Of a stretch of DNA of 64,000 bases, positions 9,752-18,929 are shown piece after piece. Position numbers and translations under genes: made by a program. Position 1 is the stretch's first letter, and each line of letters opens with the position of its first letter. Under the pieces are notes generated by a model that was not told the DNA's origin, ran no database searches, and saw only the letters and a program-made list of their open reading frames with translations. The DNA is taken from the NCBI GenBank assembly GCA_963793105.1, contig CAWBZB010000003.1, forward strand, positions 62,001 through 126,000, read 5' to 3'. Origin of the DNA: UBA10649 sp963793105 (GTDB taxonomy: Bacteria; Actinomycetota; Actinomycetes; S36-B12).

Positions 9752-10543
9752 ATGACCAGCACCCCTCTGGACGTCCTCGCTCCGGGCTGCCTCGCGGACC
9801 GCGTCGCCCTCGTCACCGGCGGCGGGACCGGGATCGGCAGATCCACCGCCCTCGCCCTGGCCCGCCTCGGCGCACAGGTCGTCATCGTGGGCCGGCGAAC
9901 GGAGAAGCTCGCCGAGACCCAGTCCCTGGTGCCGGCCGGTGCCCCGCCCATCACGGCCCACTCGCTCGACGTCCGCGAGTTCGACCAGGTGGACGCCGCC
10001 CTCGACGAGGTGCTCGAGCAGCACGAGCGCATCGACCTGCTCGTCAACAACGCCGGCGGGCAGTTCCTGGCTCCCGCGGAGACCGTGTCGCCCAACGGGT
10101 TTCGCGCCGTGACGCGCCTGAACCTCGACGCCCCGTGGTACCTGACCACCCGGGTGGCCGCCCGCTCGATGATCCCCCACGGGTACGGCAAGGTCGTGAG
10201 CGTGACGATGACGCCGCGGCGAGGCATCCCCTACATGGCGCATTCGTCCGCGGCGCGCGCGGCTGTCGAGAGCCTGACGAAGACCCTCGCCGTCGAGTGG
10301 GGTCAGTACGGGATCCGGATCGTCGCCGTCGCTCCCGGCATCGTGCACACGGACGCATGGGAGAACTACGGACTCGATCCCGAAAAGGTTGCCGAGTCCA
10401 TGCTGCTCAAGCGGCTGCAGTCACCTGACGAGGTGGCGGCGGTGATCGCCTTCTGCCTGTCCCCCGCAGGGGACTACATCACCGGCACGACGATCGCCGC
10501 TGATGGGGGCTGGGACCTCGTCGGGCCGTTCCCGGCGATGTGA
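9752..10543 (+). CDS. SDR-family enoyl-CoA reductase (PECR-like)
   Basis: 263 residues. Rossmann cofactor motif TGGGTGIG near residue 23 and NNAGG mark a classical short-chain dehydrogenase/reductase. The catalytic YxxxK is absent: the aligned segment reads HSSAARAAVESLTK, with Ser at the Tyr position and Arg at the Lys position. That, plus the nearby ENYG sequence, resembles trans-2-enoyl-CoA reductases of the peroxisomal PECR type and 2,4-dienoyl-CoA reductases, which also lack YxxxK. Divergently placed to the Atu-like operon, it could reduce an enoyl- or dienoyl-CoA intermediate. Pseudomonas atu clusters also carry SDR genes (atuB, atuG). The substrate is unknown. Confidence 0.85.
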   Translation: MTSTPLDVLAPGCLADRVALVTGGGTGIGRSTALALARLGAQVVIVGRRTEKLAETQSLVPAGAPPITAHSLDVREFDQVDAALDEVLEQHERIDLLVNNAGGQFLAPAETVSPNGFRAVTRLNLDAPWYLTTRVAARSMIPHGYGKVVSVTMTPRRGIPYMAHSSAARAAVESLTKTLAVEWGQYGIRIVAVAPGIVHTDAWENYGLDPEKVAESMLLKRLQSPDEVAAVIAFCLSPAGDYITGTTIAADGGWDLVGPFPAM

Positions 10544-10550
10544 ATTCCGG

Positions 10551-11573
10551 TCAGGTCCCGCGAACCGTGCCTCGCCGCTCGTACATGTCCCGGTCTGCCC
10601 GGCGCACGAGATCGGCGAAGTCCAGGTCGGCGGCGTGCGCGGTGGCCATGCCCAGGCTGACGCCCTCGGACCACATGTCCTGCGGGATGCCGCTGGCCCG
10701 GAGCTGATCGTCGATCCGCTGGGCCAGCGCCGCGGTCGGCATGGGCGCGCCCGTGCCCACGATCACGAACTCATCGCCACCCCAGCGCCCCACGACGTCA
10801 CTGGCCCGCACGATCCCCCGGAGGGCGTTGGCGGCCGCCCGGATCAAGTCGTCGCCGAACTCGTGCCCATGTGCGTCGTTGGCACGCTTGAGCCCGTTGA
10901 TGTCCACGAAGATCACGAACACGGGTTCCTCTCGGCGCTCCGCCGACGAGGCCATGCCCTCGATGCGCTCCTCGATGCCACGTCGATTGAACACTCCGGT
11001 GAGGGGATCCCGCGTGGCCAGTGCCCGGCTCTGAGCGGTGAGGGCGCCCAGGGCGTCGATCCCGCTCAGGCGCACTCGCAGGAGCACCGAACCGACCAGC
11101 AGCGCGGCCAGCCCGGCACCGCACCACAGCACGAGATCGTCCGGGAACACCGAACGGACGACCACCACGAACCCGATCACCATGGGAAGGGCCGCCAGCC
11201 CGGCGGCCAGCGGAGCCAGGACGAAGGGCGCGTACGCCGTCATGCAGATGAGGACGTAGGCCATCCCGATGACCGACCCCTCAGCCCACACCTCCGCCTC
11301 GAGTGCGAGGACGACCACGACACCGCAGGCCGCCACGATCCACGGCATGTCGACGGCACGGGTGCGAGTCCACGCCGCGAGCCGGGCACCCGCCAGGAAG
11401 ACGGCCACGACGCCCAGGTACATGAGATCGGTCCAGAGGGGGGCACCGGCGAGGACGGCGTTGTACACCGCGAGGAGGAGGACCACGCCGGAGATCCACA
11501 GGAGGGCCCGCGGGGCCTCCCTCTTGACCACCGAACCGCGGAACTCCGCGGTGGACGCGACGGGATCAGTCAT
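10551..11573 (-). CDS. Membrane-bound diguanylate cyclase (GGDEF)
   Basis: 340 residues from the ATG at 11573. The N-terminal half has about six hydrophobic segments (residues 20-165), forming a membrane sensor domain without a recognisable ligand motif. The C-terminal half is a complete GGDEF domain: TRDPLTGVFNRRG at its start, active-site RWGGDEF, and an RASD allosteric inhibition site five residues before it, so product feedback should work. Makes cyclic di-GMP from two GTP. It converges with the enoyl-CoA reductase gene (7 bases between) and is not part of a clear operon. No EAL or HD-GYP phosphodiesterase is seen in the window. Confidence 0.93.
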   Translation of the reverse strand: MTDPVASTAEFRGSVVKREAPRALLWISGVVLLLAVYNAVLAGAPLWTDLMYLGVVAVFLAGARLAAWTRTRAVDMPWIVAACGVVVVLALEAEVWAEGSVIGMAYVLICMTAYAPFVLAPLAAGLAALPMVIGFVVVVRSVFPDDLVLWCGAGLAALLVGSVLLRVRLSGIDALGALTAQSRALATRDPLTGVFNRRGIEERIEGMASSAERREEPVFVIFVDINGLKRANDAHGHEFGDDLIRAAANALRGIVRASDVVGRWGGDEFVIVGTGAPMPTAALAQRIDDQLRASGIPQDMWSEGVSLGMATAHAADLDFADLVRRADRDMYERRGTVRGT

Positions 11574-11652
11574 GGCCCGCTCGCGCCCTTCCGAGACCTC
11601 GCATAGCCGCACATCGTAGGGTGCCCCGGGCCGGCGGGCACCCAGCGGACAC

Positions 11653-12231
11653 CTAGCAGGACAGCATGCGCTCCGCTGCCCAGGCCACGTCCCGCGCGAC
11701 CTCGTCCGCTGCCCCCGAGGGTTGCATGACGTGGCTCAGCACCGTTCGGACGATCACCTCCGCAGCCGCGGCTCGCCGGCCGTCGTCCAGCCCGGGCGTG
11801 AGCGGGGTCAATCGTCGCACCGTGGTCACCTGCGCCAGCTCCAGCAGGCCGAGCGAGCGGGTCGTCAGCAGGGGAAGGAGCTCGGTGTTGGCGCCGGACT
11901 CGCCGGCGACGATGGTCCGCACCAGCGGATTCGCCTCTGCCCGCTCGAGGATGTCCTGCACGGCGCTGCGGATGGCCGCGACGGCATCGGACGGATGGTC
12001 GTCGAACGCTCGGTCGACGACCGCGAGGAAGTCCGTCATCTCCCGCAGCACCATGGCCTCGGCGAGCGCCTGCTTGGAGCCGACCTCGTTGTAGACGGTC
12101 TGCCGGCTGACGTCGACAGCCTCGGCCAGGGCGGCCATCGTCACCGACGACCAGCCGGATCGGGCGGTCTGCTCGGCGGCGGACTCGATGATCCGGCTGC
12201 GCAGAGGCGTGTCCCGCGTGGGGGCGCTCAC
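11653..12231 (-). CDS. TetR-family regulator of alkane hydroxylase
   Basis: 192 residues from a GTG overlapping the alkB stop (GTGA, 12228-12231). The TetR helix-turn-helix is clear (IIESAAEQTARSGWSSVTMAALAEA..VSRQTVYNEVGSKQAL). Position directly after, and translationally coupled to, an alkane 1-monooxygenase is the arrangement of actinobacterial alkB-rubredoxin-TetR (AlkX/AlkU) operons, where the regulator represses its own operon and is released by long-chain fatty acids or acyl-CoA. The inverted repeat upstream of alkB is a good operator candidate. Confidence 0.9.
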   Translation of the reverse strand: MSAPTRDTPLRSRIIESAAEQTARSGWSSVTMAALAEAVDVSRQTVYNEVGSKQALAEAMVLREMTDFLAVVDRAFDDHPSDAVAAIRSAVQDILERAEANPLVRTIVAGESGANTELLPLLTTRSLGLLELAQVTTVRRLTPLTPGLDDGRRAAAAEVIVRTVLSHVMQPSGAADEVARDVAWAAERMLSC

Positions 12232-13646
12232 GTCTCAGAGCGCGCAACGACGACGAAGTCGAGCTTGTCGCGAACTCCGCAGTCCGGGCACGTCCAGGAG
12301 TCGGGAACCGCCGACCACGGAGTGCCCGCGGGGAAGCCCTCCCGCGGATCGCCGGTGGACTGGTCGTAGGTGTAGCCGCAGCCGGGGCACTGGGCCGCCC
12401 GGGCGTCGATCTGGCGGTCGTGGTGAGGGCCGGATTCGATCGCGCGCTCGGCCGCGCCCGGTCGGGGACGGGACGGGTAGCGGGCGAGGACGGCTTCGCG
12501 GCGGCCCGGTTGGATGTTTGCCCGGCTCATGTCGCCATCGAAGTGGGCACGCACCCTCGCGTCCATCACCCGTCGCCAGGCGGTCGGTACGAGCGCCAGC
12601 AGGATCATTCCCGCATACCCGGTCGGCAGGGCCGGAGCGCGACGGTCGTCGCGGAGTGCCTGGTACCGGCGCGTGGGCTGCGCATGATGGTCGCTGTGCC
12701 GCTGGAGGTGGTAGAGCAGCACGTTGGTGGCCACATTGTTGGAGTTCCAGCTGTGCGAGGGATCGACGCGCTCGTACCTCTCCTTTCCCGCCACGCCCAC
12801 CCGTTGGCGGAGCATCCCGTAGTGCTCGAGGTAGTTGACCGCCTCGAGAAGGGTGATGCCGACGAGCGCCTGGACGACGAGGTAGGGAAGGACGACCGGA
12901 CCGAGCCACACCACCATCGCGATCCACAGGACGACGGAGAGCAGCCAGGCGTTCACGACGTCGTTGTCGAGCCGGAAGGGACGCCGGCCACGCAGGTGGA
13001 GCCGACGCGACTCCAGCCGCCACGCGCTCGCCACCGAGCCGAGCACGGTGCGGGGCCAGAACGCGTAGAAGCTCTCCGCCACCCGGCTGCTGGCGGGGTC
13101 TTCGGGGGTGGCGACGCGGACGTGGTGACCGCGGTTGTGCTCGATGTAGAAGTGGCCGTAGAAGCTCTGCGCCAACGCGATCTTGGACAGCCACCGCTCG
13201 TGACTCTCGCGCTTGTGCCCGAGTTCGTGAGCGGTGTTGATACCGAGCCCGGCGATGAAGCCGACCGTGACCGCGAGACCGATCCGGTCCGCGACGGGCA
13301 CGTCGCCGGTGGCGATGAACCAGAACGCGGCGGCGAAGCCCGCGTACTGGACCGGCAGGAACAGGAAGGTCAGCCAGCGGTAGTAGCGATCGTTCTCGAG
13401 ATCGGCGATGACCTCATCCGGAGGATTCGACCGGTCCAGGCCGGCGAGCACATCGACGACCGGGACGACCCCGAGGATGACGAGCGGACCCAGCCAGAAC
13501 CACACGCTCCATCCGGTCAGGGAGAACAGGCCGAGGGCGGCGAAGGGCAGCGCCGGCATCACAAGGGCCACGAGCCACAGGTATCGCTTGCGGTCACGCC
13601 ACCGCGGGCGTTCGGGGGTCTGCAGAGGATGTCCGCGCTCCGTCAC
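12228..13646 (-). CDS. alkB: Alkane 1-monooxygenase fused to rubredoxin
   Basis: 472 residues from a GTG at 13646 with AAGGGG 7 bases upstream. The first 380 residues are the membrane-embedded non-haem di-iron hydroxylase with several hydrophobic helices and the histidine boxes HELGHK (from residue 140), EHNRGHH and LQRHSDHH, plus the NYLEHYG motif. Residues about 415-465 are a rubredoxin with two CxxCG-type iron motifs (CPGCGYTYD and CPDCGVRD). It hydroxylates the terminal carbon of medium/long alkanes in the inner membrane, with the fused rubredoxin delivering electrons from a rubredoxin reductase that is not in the window. Such fusions are known in actinobacteria (AlkW-type). Confidence 0.95.
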   Translation of the reverse strand: MTERGHPLQTPERPRWRDRKRYLWLVALVMPALPFAALGLFSLTGWSVWFWLGPLVILGVVPVVDVLAGLDRSNPPDEVIADLENDRYYRWLTFLFLPVQYAGFAAAFWFIATGDVPVADRIGLAVTVGFIAGLGINTAHELGHKRESHERWLSKIALAQSFYGHFYIEHNRGHHVRVATPEDPASSRVAESFYAFWPRTVLGSVASAWRLESRRLHLRGRRPFRLDNDVVNAWLLSVVLWIAMVVWLGPVVLPYLVVQALVGITLLEAVNYLEHYGMLRQRVGVAGKERYERVDPSHSWNSNNVATNVLLYHLQRHSDHHAQPTRRYQALRDDRRAPALPTGYAGMILLALVPTAWRRVMDARVRAHFDGDMSRANIQPGRREAVLARYPSRPRPGAAERAIESGPHHDRQIDARAAQCPGCGYTYDQSTGDPREGFPAGTPWSAVPDSWTCPDCGVRDKLDFVVVARSET

Positions 13647-13668
13647 TGTCGCCCCTTCGCCGTCGTGG

Positions 13669-13704
13669 TTTACAGACGATAGGCGAATGTAAAGCCTGCG
13701 ACAA
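13669..13704 (-). promoter_or_regulatory. alkB promoter inside an inverted-repeat operator
   Basis: TTTACA (13669-13674) and TGTAAA (13688-13693) form a 6-bp perfect inverted repeat separated by 13 bases. On the minus strand a -35 TTGTCG (13699-13704) and a -10 TATCGT (13676-13681) are separated by 17 bases, and the -10 sits between the two arms. A dimeric TetR protein bound to the repeat would therefore cover the -10. The regulator encoded just after alkB is the likely ligand-responsive repressor. Confidence 0.65.
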
Positions 13705-13728
13705 GGTTCGGCGCCGAGTACGTCCGGC

Positions 13729-14940
13729 TCAGCCGGGCAGCGGCAGCCAGCTGACCGGCGAACCCGCCGGAGTGACCCCCTCGGGCGCCACGGCGAACCC
13801 CGTCGACTGGGCCAGGCCGCGCAGCATCGCGGAGCCGCCGTACGGCGAGAGCTCGAAGACGCCATCGACGACGTTCCCGGCGATCAGTCGCGTATGACCG
13901 GCCGGAGCTCGCAGTTCGTCGGCACTCGGCACCTGCCGAAGCAGGCTCGCTGGCCTCCCCAGCATCGAGTCCACGATCGGCCGGGCGAGGGTCATGAGGC
14001 CGACGATCGCGGAGTGCGGGTTCCCGGGCAGCCCGACGATGGGCACCCCTGCGCCCTCGCCGTCGGGAAGGCAGGCCAGCAGCATCGGATGCCCCGGGCG
14101 GACGGCCACCCGGTCGACGATCAGCTCTCCCCCGGCCGCCCGGATCGCCGCGTGCACGTGGTCGCGCGGACCAGCAGCCGTACCGCCCGTGGTGATCACG
14201 AGGTCGACGGACGCCGCCGCCGAGGTGAACGCCTGCACCACCGACTCGAGCTGGTCCGCCACGTGCTCACGCGAAACCACCTCGGCCCCCAGGCCGGCCA
14301 GCCACCGAGGCAGCTGGGGGCCCAGGGAGTCACGCACCCGCCCGTCGCTCGGGATGCCGGATCGGAGCAACTCGTCTCCCAGCAGCAGCAGCGTGACCCT
14401 GGGGCGCCGGACGACCGGCACGACGTCGTGCCCGGTCGCGGCCAGGAAGCCGGCCAGGGCGGGACCGACCTCGGTCCCGGCCGGCGCGATGAGATCGCCG
14501 ACACGACACTCCTCACCCGCCGCTCGGATGTCGGCTCCACGCACCACGGAGCCACGGATCTCGCCGGCCGCCACGTCGGCGTCCTCCCATCGCAGCACGG
14601 CATCTGCCCCGGCCGGGATCACCGCTCCCGTCGCGATCCGCGCGCCGGTGCCCGGCAGGAGCGCCTCGCGCAGTGGGGCCCCGGCCGCGACATCGCCGAC
14701 GATCCGCCAAGGACCCGGGCCGGCGACCACCCAGCCATCCATCGCCGAGGTGTCGAAGCTGGGCAGGTCGCACGCCGCTGTGCAGTCACGCGCCAGGACC
14801 CGCCCCGCAGCCTCGTCCACGGGAACGTCCTCCTGACCGAGCACGGTCGCGACCGAGCCGGCCGCGTCACGCGCAGCCCACCAGTCCGCCTCCACGCGAG
14901 CCGTGGACGCGCGATCGGCCATGCCGTCCTCCCGGCTCAT
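13729..14940 (-). CDS. moeA: Molybdopterin molybdenumtransferase MoeA
   Basis: 403 residues, normal MoeA length; a second ATG six codons in is an alternative start. Family blocks: DLPSFDTSAMDGWVV, RIATGAVIPAGADAVLRWED, LITTGGTAAGPRDHV-type GGT segment, and VGLPGNPHSAIVGL near the end. MoeA inserts molybdate into adenylylated molybdopterin in the cytoplasm. It lies on the same strand just downstream of a TauE/SafE exporter and a large molybdopterin oxidoreductase, so it may serve that enzyme specifically. Some family-typical residues vary (ITTGGTAAG instead of the usual GGVSVG), as expected for an accessory MoeA copy. Confidence 0.9.
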   Translation of the reverse strand: MSREDGMADRASTARVEADWWAARDAAGSVATVLGQEDVPVDEAAGRVLARDCTAACDLPSFDTSAMDGWVVAGPGPWRIVGDVAAGAPLREALLPGTGARIATGAVIPAGADAVLRWEDADVAAGEIRGSVVRGADIRAAGEECRVGDLIAPAGTEVGPALAGFLAATGHDVVPVVRRPRVTLLLLGDELLRSGIPSDGRVRDSLGPQLPRWLAGLGAEVVSREHVADQLESVVQAFTSAAASVDLVITTGGTAAGPRDHVHAAIRAAGGELIVDRVAVRPGHPMLLACLPDGEGAGVPIVGLPGNPHSAIVGLMTLARPIVDSMLGRPASLLRQVPSADELRAPAGHTRLIAGNVVDGVFELSPYGGSAMLRGLAQSTGFAVAPEGVTPAGSPVSWLPLPG

Positions 14941-14973
14941 GCGTACCGCTCGGCGCGGCTCGCCACTCGGAGG

Positions 14974-15933
14974 CTACTGTTTCGACGCGGATGCGTCCTC
15001 GGGCTGCCCCGCATCGGCACCGGACGTATCGAAGTCCGCCACCTCCATCTTCGCCGGCCAGCGGATGAGGACGATGATCCCCACGATCACGAGGACGATC
15101 CCGGCGATGGTCTCGACCATCTGGATGGCAGATCCCTGCGCGAAGTCGATGATGCTGCCCCCGACCTCCTGGAACAGGATGAAGGCGGCCATCACGAGGA
15201 CGAACCAGCCGAAGCCCTTGCGGAGCCGGTCCGGATGGATGCGGCCCGACAGGACGGCGCCGATCACCGACCCGATCACCGCCATGGCTGTCACCACGAG
15301 CGTGATCGACCAGTCGAACTGGGTCTCCGGGTTCCACGCCACCTGGCCGCCGCTGAACGTCAGCGCGTAGCCGAGGAATCCGGCCGTCGACTTCATCATC
15401 ACGACGAGCAGCGACGTTCCCACCGCGATCTGCATGGGCAGGCCGCCGAGGAGCACCAGCGCAGGAACGACCAGGAACCCGCCGCCCGCGCCGACCAGTC
15501 CCGTCACCAGGCCGACCACGAAGCCGTCGAGGAGGATCCGGAAGAGCGGCAGTCCCGTGTGGGCCTTGCCCTGCACCTGCTTGCGGCCTCGGATCATGGC
15601 AATCGCGGTGACCGCCATCATCACCGCGAAGGCCGCCAGCAGCACCGCCCCCGGCAGAAGGGCTCCGATCTGGCCGCCGGCGAACGCACCTGCCATTCCC
15701 GCCGCCCCGAAGATCAGGCCGGTGCGCCAGCGCACGCGCCCTGAGCGGGCGTGGTGGATGAGGCCGAAGGCCGACGTGACCGCGACGACGAACAGGCTCG
15801 CGGCGATGGCCTGCTTCGGGTCGAAGCCGACCACGTACACCAGCAGCGGCGTGGTGAGGATCGAGCCGCCGCCGCCGAGCAGTCCGACGGCCATGCCGAT
15901 GAAGATCGCGAGGAACGCGGCCAGAGCCGTCAT
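14974..15933 (-). CDS. TauE/SafE-family sulfite/organosulfur exporter
   Basis: 319 residues with about eight to nine transmembrane segments in two halves. Each half begins with a GxxxGLLGGGGSILTTPLL or GLVGAGGGFLVVPAL block, the hallmark repeat of TauE/SafE (DUF81) permeases. These proteins move small sulfur anions, such as sulfite, sulfoacetate or thiosulfate, across the membrane. It sits 40 bases downstream of the SoeA-like molybdoenzyme in the same direction, so export or import of a sulfur oxyanion linked to that enzyme is likely. The C-terminus is short, polar and cytoplasmic. Confidence 0.88.
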   Translation of the reverse strand: MTALAAFLAIFIGMAVGLLGGGGSILTTPLLVYVVGFDPKQAIAASLFVVAVTSAFGLIHHARSGRVRWRTGLIFGAAGMAGAFAGGQIGALLPGAVLLAAFAVMMAVTAIAMIRGRKQVQGKAHTGLPLFRILLDGFVVGLVTGLVGAGGGFLVVPALVLLGGLPMQIAVGTSLLVVMMKSTAGFLGYALTFSGGQVAWNPETQFDWSITLVVTAMAVIGSVIGAVLSGRIHPDRLRKGFGWFVLVMAAFILFQEVGGSIIDFAQGSAIQMVETIAGIVLVIVGIIVLIRWPAKMEVADFDTSGADAGQPEDASASKQ

Positions 15934-15973
15934 GGGACGAGACCCTCCTCCTCAGTGCCGGCGAGCAAAGCCG

Positions 15974-18874
15974 TCACTCGGCACCCTCCTGATTGACGTA
16001 GTAGGCCTTGAGTTGCGGCATGACCGGCCGCATCATGAACATCGGCCTTCTCAGGCCCTCCGCGTTCGGCCCGGGACGGGTCTTCGCGAGCCACTCGCGG
16101 TACACCTCGCGCGACTTGGCCGTGTCCACCACGACGTCGCCGTACTTGTCCTCGTCGTGAGCCTTCTCCACGGTCACCTTCTGGTGCCAGCAGTGCATGC
16201 CCGACCAGGTGTCCGGGTGCACCGCGAAGGCCAGGTTCTGGTGCACGCCCGGGTCCTCCCAGGTGATGCGCATCGAGTCGGGGTCGCCGCTCGCGAAGGG
16301 CCGCACGCCCTCCTTGTACCGAAGGCGCCAGCGACCGTCCTCGAGGCGCCCGACATCGACCTTCCCCGAGACCCAGCGGCTCCCAGCATCATCCGTGGTG
16401 CGCCAACGGCCCATGTGGTGCGAGAGGGCGATGACGCCTGGCTTGATCCCCTCGGTTGCCCAGATCCGGGCGACGAAGTAGCCGATCTCGGTGCTGACCC
16501 GGATCATGTCCCCGGTAGCGAGCCCGAACCGATCGGCATCGACCTTGTTCATCCACACCGGGTGCTTGTTGCTGATCTCGTTGAGGTACTTGGCGTTTCC
16601 GGACCTCGTATGGATCAGCGTCGGCAGCCGGAACGTCGGCACCAGCGCCATCTCCCCCTTGGACGAGTCGATGGACCGGGCGGAGACGTGCGACTCGATG
16701 TAGCAGGGAGTCGCGTACTCCGGCCAGCCGAAGTCCGCCATCGCCGGCGAGTAGAGCTCGAGCTTCCGCGAGGCGGTGAGCCAGCCCGCCACCTCGGAGC
16801 CGTCCTCGAGGACGACGCCGACCGCTCCCGCCTCGCCGACGAGGGGCTTCTGCGTCTCCGGGGTGACGGGCTTGCGCAGCACGCCGTTCTCGTCCGGCTC
16901 GGCCCCCTCCCGCTCAGCAGGGGTGAGCGGACGCTCGTCCTGCCGGTAGAGGTCATTGACGATCTCCACGGCGCCGTACTTGCGCATGTACTCCAGGGGC
17001 GACAGGCCCTCCTTGGCCGCCTTCTCCGGCAGCCCGGGCACGTTGTTGTCGAAGATGTACCCGAAGTACTCGTCGACAGTCACCTTGCTGCCCGGCTGAC
17101 CCGGCGTCTCGAAGTACTTGCGGATCCCGAGGGAGCCGTCCGGGTCGATGCGCCAGGACAGCTCGATCCAGAACTCGACCTCCTCCCACACCTCGCCGGG
17201 ATTCGCGTCGCGCGTGTCGGCGAACTTCTCGCCCAACTTCTCCAGGGCGACCCGGCGGACCGGCTGCCGGAAGCCGAGCCACTTGCCCGCGTACTGCTCG
17301 TACGACATGGTGTCGTGGCGCTCCGTGCTGTGGCCGAACGGGAGGATGTAGTCGGCGAAGATCGCCGTCTCGTTCCAGGTCGGCGTCATCGCGACATGGC
17401 AGCCCACGAGGTTCTCGTCCGAGAGCGCCTCGATCCAGGAGAACCCGTCCGGGTTGGTCCAGACCGGGTTGTAGACGCGGCTGAAGTAGGTGTCGATCTT
17501 GCCGCGACCCTCGAGGAGGAAGTGCGGCAGCAGGATGGAGAGCTCGTTCGTCGACATGGGGAACTCGCTCGGCCAGAGCAGTTCGTTCCAGGAGTCGTGA
17601 CCCCCGGGCATGTTCGGGCCGTGGGGAATGAACTTGTTCCAGCCGTTGGGGCTGGTCCCGCCCTTCTGCCCGATGCTCCCGGTGAGCACGGTGAGGAAGA
17701 ACAGTGCGCGTGCCACGGCCCAGCCGCCCAGGTTTCCGGCGCTGGCCGCGCGCCAGGTGTGCGCCGCGAGCTTGCCGTCGCAGCCGGCGACGATCTTCGC
17801 CACCTTCTCGATCTGCCTGGCGGGCACGCGGCACTCCTCGGCCGCGAAGTCGAAGGTGTACTTCTGGTAGTCCTCGGTCAGCGCCGTCTTGAATGCGTCG
17901 AAGTCGTCGGCAGCCTGGTCGGGGTGCAGCGCCTGCATGTACGTCTGCCAGTTCACCCACCGGCGGATGTAGTCCCAGGCGACGGCGTCGGTTCGCAGGA
18001 GGTAGGCGGCGATGGCGAGGAGCATGGCCGCCTCGCTGCCCGGCCACGGCGACACCCACACGTCCGCGTGCGAGGCGGTGTTCGACAGCCGCGGATCGAC
18101 CACCACCAGCTTCGCCTTGCCATGCACCTTCGCGTCCATGATGCGCTGGGCATGCGGGTTGAAGTAGTGGCCCGACTCAAGATGCGCGGACAGCAGCAGG
18201 ATGACCTTGGCGTTCTCGTGGTCCGGGGAGGGCCGGTCGTAGCCGCCCCAGATGGAGTAACCGAAGCGCGCGCCCGCCGAGCAGATGTTGGTGTGCGTGT
18301 TGTTGCCGTCGACGCCCCAGGTCAGCAGGACCCGCTCGATGAAGCCGTCCTCCCCGTGGCGCCCCACGTGGTACATGACCTCATTGCGCCGGTCCTCGAT
18401 GATCGCGGTGCGGATCCGCCCGGCGATGTCGTCCATCGCGTCATCCCACGACACTCGCTCGAACTGCGCGCTGCCGCGTGGACCGCTGCGCTTGAGGGGG
18501 TACAGGATGCGCTCGGGGTCAGAGGTCTGGTTGATCGTGGCTGGGCCCTTGGCGCAGTTGCGTCCGCGCGAACCCGGATGTGCGGGGTTGCCCTCGACCT
18601 TCACGACCTCTTTGGTCTCCCGGTCGACGTACGCGAGCAGCCCGCACGCGGACTCGCAGTTGAAGCAGGTGGTGGGAACCAGCATGTAGTGCTTCTCGAC
18701 CTTGCGGGGGTGTGCCTTCGCGTCGTACATGACGACGTCGTCCCAGGTGTCCACCGGCGGGTAGTTGGACACCGTCTCGCGGACGCGCAGGCCGACATGC
18801 TCGGGTCGGTCGGCGCCCACGGACCCGGCTGACGGTCCGTGCGGCTCGGTAGCGGACCGATCGCGTGGCTTCAT
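15974..18874 (-). CDS. Molybdopterin oxidoreductase catalytic subunit (SoeA-like, cytoplasmic)
   Basis: 966 residues of the DMSO-reductase superfamily. A [4Fe-4S] site is formed by C70, C73, C77 and C107 (CFNCESAC...GRNCAKG). No twin-arginine or Sec signal is present, so the enzyme should face the cytoplasm. Several MGD-binding blocks are visible (VVVDPRLSNTASHADVW; FSWIEALSD; GHSTERHDTMSYEQYAG), and NICSAGARFGY could supply the molybdenum ligand. Together with the fused FeS/membrane subunit upstream it resembles SoeABC, which oxidises sulfite at the inner face of the membrane and feeds quinone; a polysulfide or tetrathionate reductase is the alternative. TusA, DsrE-like and a sulfur exporter in the same run support sulfur chemistry. 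Confidence 0.87.
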   Translation of the reverse strand: MKPRDRSATEPHGPSAGSVGADRPEHVGLRVRETVSNYPPVDTWDDVVMYDAKAHPRKVEKHYMLVPTTCFNCESACGLLAYVDRETKEVVKVEGNPAHPGSRGRNCAKGPATINQTSDPERILYPLKRSGPRGSAQFERVSWDDAMDDIAGRIRTAIIEDRRNEVMYHVGRHGEDGFIERVLLTWGVDGNNTHTNICSAGARFGYSIWGGYDRPSPDHENAKVILLLSAHLESGHYFNPHAQRIMDAKVHGKAKLVVVDPRLSNTASHADVWVSPWPGSEAAMLLAIAAYLLRTDAVAWDYIRRWVNWQTYMQALHPDQAADDFDAFKTALTEDYQKYTFDFAAEECRVPARQIEKVAKIVAGCDGKLAAHTWRAASAGNLGGWAVARALFFLTVLTGSIGQKGGTSPNGWNKFIPHGPNMPGGHDSWNELLWPSEFPMSTNELSILLPHFLLEGRGKIDTYFSRVYNPVWTNPDGFSWIEALSDENLVGCHVAMTPTWNETAIFADYILPFGHSTERHDTMSYEQYAGKWLGFRQPVRRVALEKLGEKFADTRDANPGEVWEEVEFWIELSWRIDPDGSLGIRKYFETPGQPGSKVTVDEYFGYIFDNNVPGLPEKAAKEGLSPLEYMRKYGAVEIVNDLYRQDERPLTPAEREGAEPDENGVLRKPVTPETQKPLVGEAGAVGVVLEDGSEVAGWLTASRKLELYSPAMADFGWPEYATPCYIESHVSARSIDSSKGEMALVPTFRLPTLIHTRSGNAKYLNEISNKHPVWMNKVDADRFGLATGDMIRVSTEIGYFVARIWATEGIKPGVIALSHHMGRWRTTDDAGSRWVSGKVDVGRLEDGRWRLRYKEGVRPFASGDPDSMRITWEDPGVHQNLAFAVHPDTWSGMHCWHQKVTVEKAHDEDKYGDVVVDTAKSREVYREWLAKTRPGPNAEGLRRPMFMMRPVMPQLKAYYVNQEGAE

Positions 18875-18929
18875 GTGTTTCGTCCCTTCTCGGACGTCGT
18901 GGTCGAGGGAGGTTCCGTGCCGTGCCGTG

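Noticed and set aside
15434..18832. A 1,132-codon open frame on the plus strand opposite the molybdoenzyme and exporter genes
   Set aside because: It is the antisense of two clearly recognised genes; its composition (Arg/Val/His/Asp rich, no domain) is typical of high-GC shadow frames.
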